Source: Rhodospirillum sp. UBA1311 | GTDB taxonomy: Bacteria > Pseudomonadota > Alphaproteobacteria > Rhodospirillales > Rhodospirillaceae | Length of the DNA: 19,112 nucleotides | NCBI GenBank assembly: GCA_002307145.1 | Contig: DBTR01000087.1 | Coordinates: 4,708 to 23,819, forward strand | Direction of reading: 5' to 3' | Part shown: positions 14,242-19,112 of the stretch, one piece after another | Layout of the letters: every line of letters begins with the position of its first letter | Numbering within the stretch: the stretch's first letter is position 1 | The notes under the pieces: model-generated | Database searches by the model: none | What the model was told of the DNA's origin: nothing | Seen by the model: only the letters and a program-made list of their open reading frames with translations | Translations under genes and position numbers: made by a program

Positions 14242-15672
14242 TCAACGCGGAGGGTGGCGTTGTGGCCAGCGGGTGGCGAGGTCGTAGGCGTGGGCGATGC
14301 GCAGGAGGTCGAAATCGCCGCGCGGGCGGCCGATCAGTTGCACGCCCATCGCCCGTCCGGCGGCGTCGAAGCCGGCCGGAACGCTGATCGTGGGAACCCC
14401 GCCCATGCTCGCTGGAATCACCACTTCCATCCAGCGATGATAGGTGTCCATAGCGCGTCCGGCCACGGACTTGGGCCAGGGGACGGTCTTATCGAAGGCG
14501 AACACCTGCGCGCTCGGCAGCGCCAGCACGTCGAAGCGGTCGAACAGCGCGAGCAGGCGGCCGTACCACGCAGTGCGGGTCGCGCTGGCCGCGAAGACTT
14601 GGCTTCCCGAGAGAGCAAGGCCGCGCTCGATCTCCCAGACCGCCTCGGGCTTGAGGCGGGCGCGGCGATCCGGATCGGCATGGAGCGCGCCGAGGTCTCC
14701 TGCGACGAAAAAGCTCCTGAGGGTGATCCAGGCCTCCCACAGCGCATCCATCGAAAACCCGGCCTCGGTAGTGTCGACGATGCAACCGAGGTCGTCGAAC
14801 GCGCCGAGCGCGGTTTCGCAGAGGTCGAGGATGCCCGGCTCGAACGGCAGGTATCCGCCGAGGTCGCCGAGCCAGCCGATTCGCGTGTCTTTGACATCGG
14901 CGTCGAGCGGCGCGGCGAACGCCGCCGGGTCGTCGCCGAGAGACAGCGGCGCGCGCGGGTCGTAGCCCGCCATCGTCGCGAGCAGCCGGGCGAGATCGGC
15001 CACCGAGCGCGCCATCGGCCCCTCGTAGCCGAGTTGCTGGAAGAAGATTTCGGCGGCGGGTGCACGGGGCACTCGGCCGCAGGACGGGCGGAACCCGAAG
15101 ATGTTGTTGTAGGCTGCCGGGTTGCGCAGAGATCCCATCATATCGCTGCCGTCGGCGACCGGCAGCATCGCGAGCGCCACAGCGACCGCCGCGCCGCCCG
15201 AACTGCCGCCGGAGGTAAGCCGGGGGTCGTAGGCGTTGCCGGTCGGACCGAAAACCGTGTTGTAGGTTTGCGAGCCGAGGCCGAATTCGGGGGTGTTGGT
15301 CTTGCCTATCAGGATCGCGCCCGCGCCGACCAGGCGTTCCACGGATGCCGCGTCGGCGGCCGCGCTCTTGCCCGCGAACAGCGGCGAGCCGCGCGAGGTG
15401 GCGATGTCGCGGGTTCCCGCGAGGTCCTTGGGCGCTTGCGGAAAGCCGTGCATCCAGCCGCGCGAACGCCCGGCGGCGAGCTCGGCGTCGCGGGCGTCGG
15501 CCTCGCGCAGCAGGGCTTCGGGTTCGCGCAACGAGACGATCGCGGTGACCGCCGGGTTGCGCTCGGCGACGCGCGCGAGCGTCGCCTCCATCACGTCGCG
15601 GCACGAAATCTCGCGGGCATGAACGCGGCGCGACAGGGTCAGCGCGTCGATGTCGAGGAAGGAGTGTGGCAT
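14242..15672 (-). CDS. Amidase-signature family amidohydrolase
   Basis: A 476-residue protein with a GGAG ribosome site a few nt before the start. The Ser-cisSer-Lys triad is visible: K82 in PKDLAGT, cis-Ser S157 in TSGGSSGGAAVAVALAM and nucleophile S181 in DGSDMMGSLRNPAAYNN, with the expected 24-residue spacing between the serines. The family hydrolyses linear amides (for example indoleacetamide, nicotinamide, acylamino compounds). The DMMGSLRNPA variant of the nucleophile loop, rather than the common DxGGSIR, marks a subgroup. No signal peptide, so cytoplasmic. It is last in a leftward unit, 36 bp after the gamma-glutamyltransferase-like gene. The natural substrate is not deducible. Confidence 0.9.
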   Translation of the reverse strand: MPHSFLDIDALTLSRRVHAREISCRDVMEATLARVAERNPAVTAIVSLREPEALLREADARDAELAAGRSRGWMHGFPQAPKDLAGTRDIATSRGSPLFAGKSAAADAASVERLVGAGAILIGKTNTPEFGLGSQTYNTVFGPTGNAYDPRLTSGGSSGGAAVAVALAMLPVADGSDMMGSLRNPAAYNNIFGFRPSCGRVPRAPAAEIFFQQLGYEGPMARSVADLARLLATMAGYDPRAPLSLGDDPAAFAAPLDADVKDTRIGWLGDLGGYLPFEPGILDLCETALGAFDDLGCIVDTTEAGFSMDALWEAWITLRSFFVAGDLGALHADPDRRARLKPEAVWEIERGLALSGSQVFAASATRTAWYGRLLALFDRFDVLALPSAQVFAFDKTVPWPKSVAGRAMDTYHRWMEVVIPASMGGVPTISVPAGFDAAGRAMGVQLIGRPRGDFDLLRIAHAYDLATRWPQRHPPR

Positions 15673-15708
15673 GAAGGCTCCGCCGATTGCGGGAAAACGA
15701 AAGCGGGA

Positions 15709-17310
15709 TCAGCGTGCGGGCACGGCCTCCGCCCAGGGATGGATCGGGTCGGCCTTGCCGGTCCGCTCGTCGCCGTGGGCGAGGGTCGCGCCGACGATCG
15801 CGTAGTTGATCGGATAGGCGGCATGGTCGGCGACGATCACGTCGCCGTAGGTGGCGAGGCGGGCGATCGCGGCTTCGCCGAGACGCGGGTCGGCGACCAG
15901 CCAGGGCGTGCCGCTGGCGTCGAGGCGCGGCGCGTTGACCGCGTCGTCGAGGCTCGCGCCGAAGTCGACGAGGCGCGAGATCACCTGCAGCACCGCCGGG
16001 ATGATCTTGCGGCCGCCCGCCCCGCCGATCGCCAGGGTGCCGAAGCGCCCTTCGAGCAGCGCCGGGCAGATGTTGCAGAGCGGCCGCTTGCCCGGACCGA
16101 CGCTGTTGGCGCGGCCGGGGCGCGGATCGAACCAGTACATGCCGTTGTTGAGGAGGACCCCCGAGCGCGGCAGCACCAGCCGCGCGCCGAAGCCGGAGAG
16201 CAAAGTATGGGTGAGCGCAACCTGATTGCCGTGGCGGTCAACGACGTTGAGATGGGTGGTGCAGCCGAGGTCGCGGCCTCCGCTCATGTCGCCCATGCGC
16301 GAGAAGCGGTCTTCCCAGGCGACAGCGAGGCTCTCGACGTAGGCTGCGAGGACGTCGGCGGCGTCGCCGGGGCGATCCGGGTCGAGGCGTTCGGCGAGCG
16401 CGAGCAGCGCGCGGCCAAGGGTGAGGCCGCCGTTGAGTTCGGGCAGCAGAAACACCTGGGCGTCGCGGTAGGAAACGCGCTTCGGCGTCACCACCTGGGC
16501 GCGGTAGGCGGCGAAGTCGTCGAACTCGAGCAGGCCGCCCAGATCGCGGATGTCGGCCACCATCTTCGTCGCGAGTTCGCCGGTGTAGAACCATTGCGGC
16601 CCCTTGTCGGCAAGCTGCGCGAGAGTTTCGACCAAGCGCGGGTTGGCGAGGTGACGGGGAGTCGGTCCGGTCGTCGCTGCAGCGGGCGCGGGCACCCGGC
16701 CGCCGGGCAGGAAGATGCTGGCGCTCGACGGAAAGCGCGACAGGTCCGGCGCGGCGCTCGCGAGCATCACGCTGGTGTACCAATCCACCATCATGCCGCG
16801 TGCGGCAAGCGCGAGGGCGGGTTCGAGCAACCGCCGCCACGAGAGGGTGCCGAAGGTTTCGAGCGCGAGGCCGAGGCCGGCGCAATCGCCGGGAACGATC
16901 GCGGCAGCCGCGCCAATGCGGTTGGCTTCGCCTTCCACCAACGGCCAGCTGAACAGATCGGCGTCGCGGCCTTCGGCGAGGGTATAGCTGCGTGGATTGG
17001 CGGCCTGCGGCGCGCGGCCCATGAAGTCGATGCCGTGGACCTCGCCGGTATCGGCACGGCGGATCAGCATGCCGCCGACGCCGCCGATGCCGCTCATCCA
17101 GGGTTCGGCGACGCTCACCGCGAGCGCCGTCGCCACCGCGGCGTCGACCGCGTTGCCTCCGTCTTCCAGCACCCGCGCGCCGATCTCCGACGCGGCGCGG
17201 CTGTGACTGACCACCACCCCGGCATCGCACCGCACCGCCGCCTTGCGGCCGGGCGGGGCGGCGCTGGCATTGGGGTTGCGCATCGACGAAACTTCCGCAC
17301 GCATCAACAT
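15709..17310 (-). CDS. Gamma-glutamyltransferase-fold Ntn hydrolase, divergent active site
   Basis: The start at 17310 is chosen for GAGGAG about 10 nt upstream, inside the end of the M20 gene, giving 533 residues; a start at 17283 is also possible. The nucleophile Thr opens the small subunit at TTHLNVVD (T351), and self-cleavage just before it is expected. GGAGGRKIIPAVLQ provides the oxyanion glycines (about 432-433). By eye against E. coli GGT, however, the gamma-glutamyl contacts are lost: R114 to M97, N411 to L371, Q430 to G390, D433 to W393, and S462-S463 to C412-N413. The lid loop is missing too. No signal peptide is seen, unlike periplasmic GGT. It is therefore probably not a glutathione-type gamma-glutamyltransferase but an amidohydrolase or acylase on another substrate. 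Neighbouring amidase and M20 genes fit serial amide hydrolysis. Confidence 0.85.
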   Translation of the reverse strand: MLMRAEVSSMRNPNASAAPPGRKAAVRCDAGVVVSHSRAASEIGARVLEDGGNAVDAAVATALAVSVAEPWMSGIGGVGGMLIRRADTGEVHGIDFMGRAPQAANPRSYTLAEGRDADLFSWPLVEGEANRIGAAAAIVPGDCAGLGLALETFGTLSWRRLLEPALALAARGMMVDWYTSVMLASAAPDLSRFPSSASIFLPGGRVPAPAAATTGPTPRHLANPRLVETLAQLADKGPQWFYTGELATKMVADIRDLGGLLEFDDFAAYRAQVVTPKRVSYRDAQVFLLPELNGGLTLGRALLALAERLDPDRPGDAADVLAAYVESLAVAWEDRFSRMGDMSGGRDLGCTTHLNVVDRHGNQVALTHTLLSGFGARLVLPRSGVLLNNGMYWFDPRPGRANSVGPGKRPLCNICPALLEGRFGTLAIGGAGGRKIIPAVLQVISRLVDFGASLDDAVNAPRLDASGTPWLVADPRLGEAAIARLATYGDVIVADHAAYPINYAIVGATLAHGDERTGKADPIHPWAEAVPAR

Positions 17311-17324
17311 TTCCGAAACGCTCC

Positions 17325-18581
<1,257 letters not shown>

Positions 18582-18617
18582 CACCAATCCTCGCAAACGC
18601 GCCGGTCGAGCCGGCAA

Positions 18618-19112
18618 TCAGTCTTCGATCGGGTAGTGGCAGGCGATCCGGCGGCCGTCGTCGAGAGCGCGGAGAGGCGGCGCCTCGGTGCGGCAGGCTT
18701 CGCGGGCGAACGGGCAACGCGGATGGAAATGGCAGCCCGACGGCGGCGACAGCGGGCTCGGCACCTCGCCTTCGAGGCGCACCCGCTCGCGCTTGACGCC
18801 GAAGCGGGGCACCGGGATCGCCGAGATCAGCGAACGGGTGTAGGGGTGGCGCGGCCGCCGGAAGATCGTGCGGCAGTCGGCGAACTCCACCACCCGGCCG
18901 AGGTACATCACCACGATGCGGTCGCTGATGTGCTCGACCACGCCGAGGTCGTGGGAGATGAACAGATAGGAGAGGCCGAGGTCGGAACGCAGGCGTTCGA
19001 GCAGGTTGATCACCTGCGCCTGGATCGAGACGTCGAGCGCCGAGACCGGCTCGTCGGCGACCACCAGCTTCGGCGTCATCACGATCGCACGGGCGATGCC
19101 GATGCGCTGGCG
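18618..19112 (-). CDS. Oligopeptide/dipeptide-type ABC transporter ATP-binding protein (DppF/OppF-like), partial, N-terminus beyond right edge
   Basis: The frame is open to the right edge and gives the last 164 residues. It begins within the end of the ABC signature (RQRIGIARAI), then Walker B and D-loop (LVVADEPVSALDVSIQAQVI), the switch histidine (LFISHDLGVVEHISDRIVVMYLG) and the peptide-transporter C-terminal extension RHPYTRSLISAIPVP with a cysteine-rich GCHFHPRCPFAREAC. That extension is typical of DppD/DppF and OppD/OppF subunits, which power uptake of peptides or related compounds (opines, nickel complexes, glutathione). The other transporter genes would lie right of the window. It is the most upstream gene seen in the leftward catabolic unit and suggests that the substrate enters as a peptide-like compound. 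Confidence 0.9.
   Translation of the reverse strand, partial: RQRIGIARAIVMTPKLVVADEPVSALDVSIQAQVINLLERLRSDLGLSYLFISHDLGVVEHISDRIVVMYLGRVVEFADCRTIFRRPRHPYTRSLISAIPVPRFGVKRERVRLEGEVPSPLSPPSGCHFHPRCPFAREACRTEAPPLRALDDGRRIACHYPIED

Overview
The window is a high-GC bacterial chromosomal segment. Protein content and style (TonB receptor, HmuT/HmuS, HutW/HutX, GltS, heterotrimeric FAD amine dehydrogenase, tight ATGA-type gene overlaps) suggest an alphaproteobacterium, perhaps Rhodospirillales-like and facultatively anaerobic. That placement is inference from gene content, not from a marker gene. No rRNA, tRNA, CRISPR array, insertion sequence or prophage was seen.

Region 1 (1-7170) is a heme acquisition and breakdown locus in two divergent units. 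The leftward unit runs from an outer-membrane TonB-dependent heme/hemoprotein receptor (start near 4267) to the cytoplasmic heme-handling protein HmuS and the periplasmic heme-binding protein HmuT, which is cut by the left edge. The rightward unit is hutW-hutX-chuY: a radical-SAM heme-opening enzyme, a heme carrier and an NAD(P)H-dependent reductase, the set known for oxygen-independent heme breakdown. Five related TTAAG-N4-CTTAA-like sites lie upstream of the receptor, hmuS and hutW. Two of them are paired at the same 38-bp spacing in front of both leftward genes. They look like operators of a shared iron or heme regulator.

Region 2 (7171-10206) holds an unrecognised 100-residue ORF, a LysR-type regulator and a divergently transcribed GltS-family Na+/glutamate symporter, separated by a 332-bp control region.

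Region 3 (10207-14219) continues rightward from gltS, after a strong GC hairpin, into four overlapping genes: a DadA-like FAD oxidoreductase, a small [2Fe-2S] protein, a pyridine-nucleotide-disulfide-type FAD protein with a C-terminal BFD-like [2Fe-2S] domain, and a second DadA-like FAD oxidoreductase. This is an HcnABC / opine-oxidase / hydroxyproline-dehydrogenase type complex with a duplicated catalytic subunit.

Region 4 (14242-19112, leftward, tail-to-tail with region 3) encodes the last part of an oligopeptide-type ABC ATPase, an M20 metallo-deacylase, a gamma-glutamyltransferase-fold hydrolase whose gamma-glutamyl-binding residues are not conserved, and an amidase-signature hydrolase. 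Regions 2-4 together look like an uptake and catabolic island for an amide- or peptide-linked amino-acid derivative: ABC and GltS transport, three amide-bond hydrolases, then oxidative deamination or dealkylation by the FAD complex. The substrate cannot be read from the sequence.
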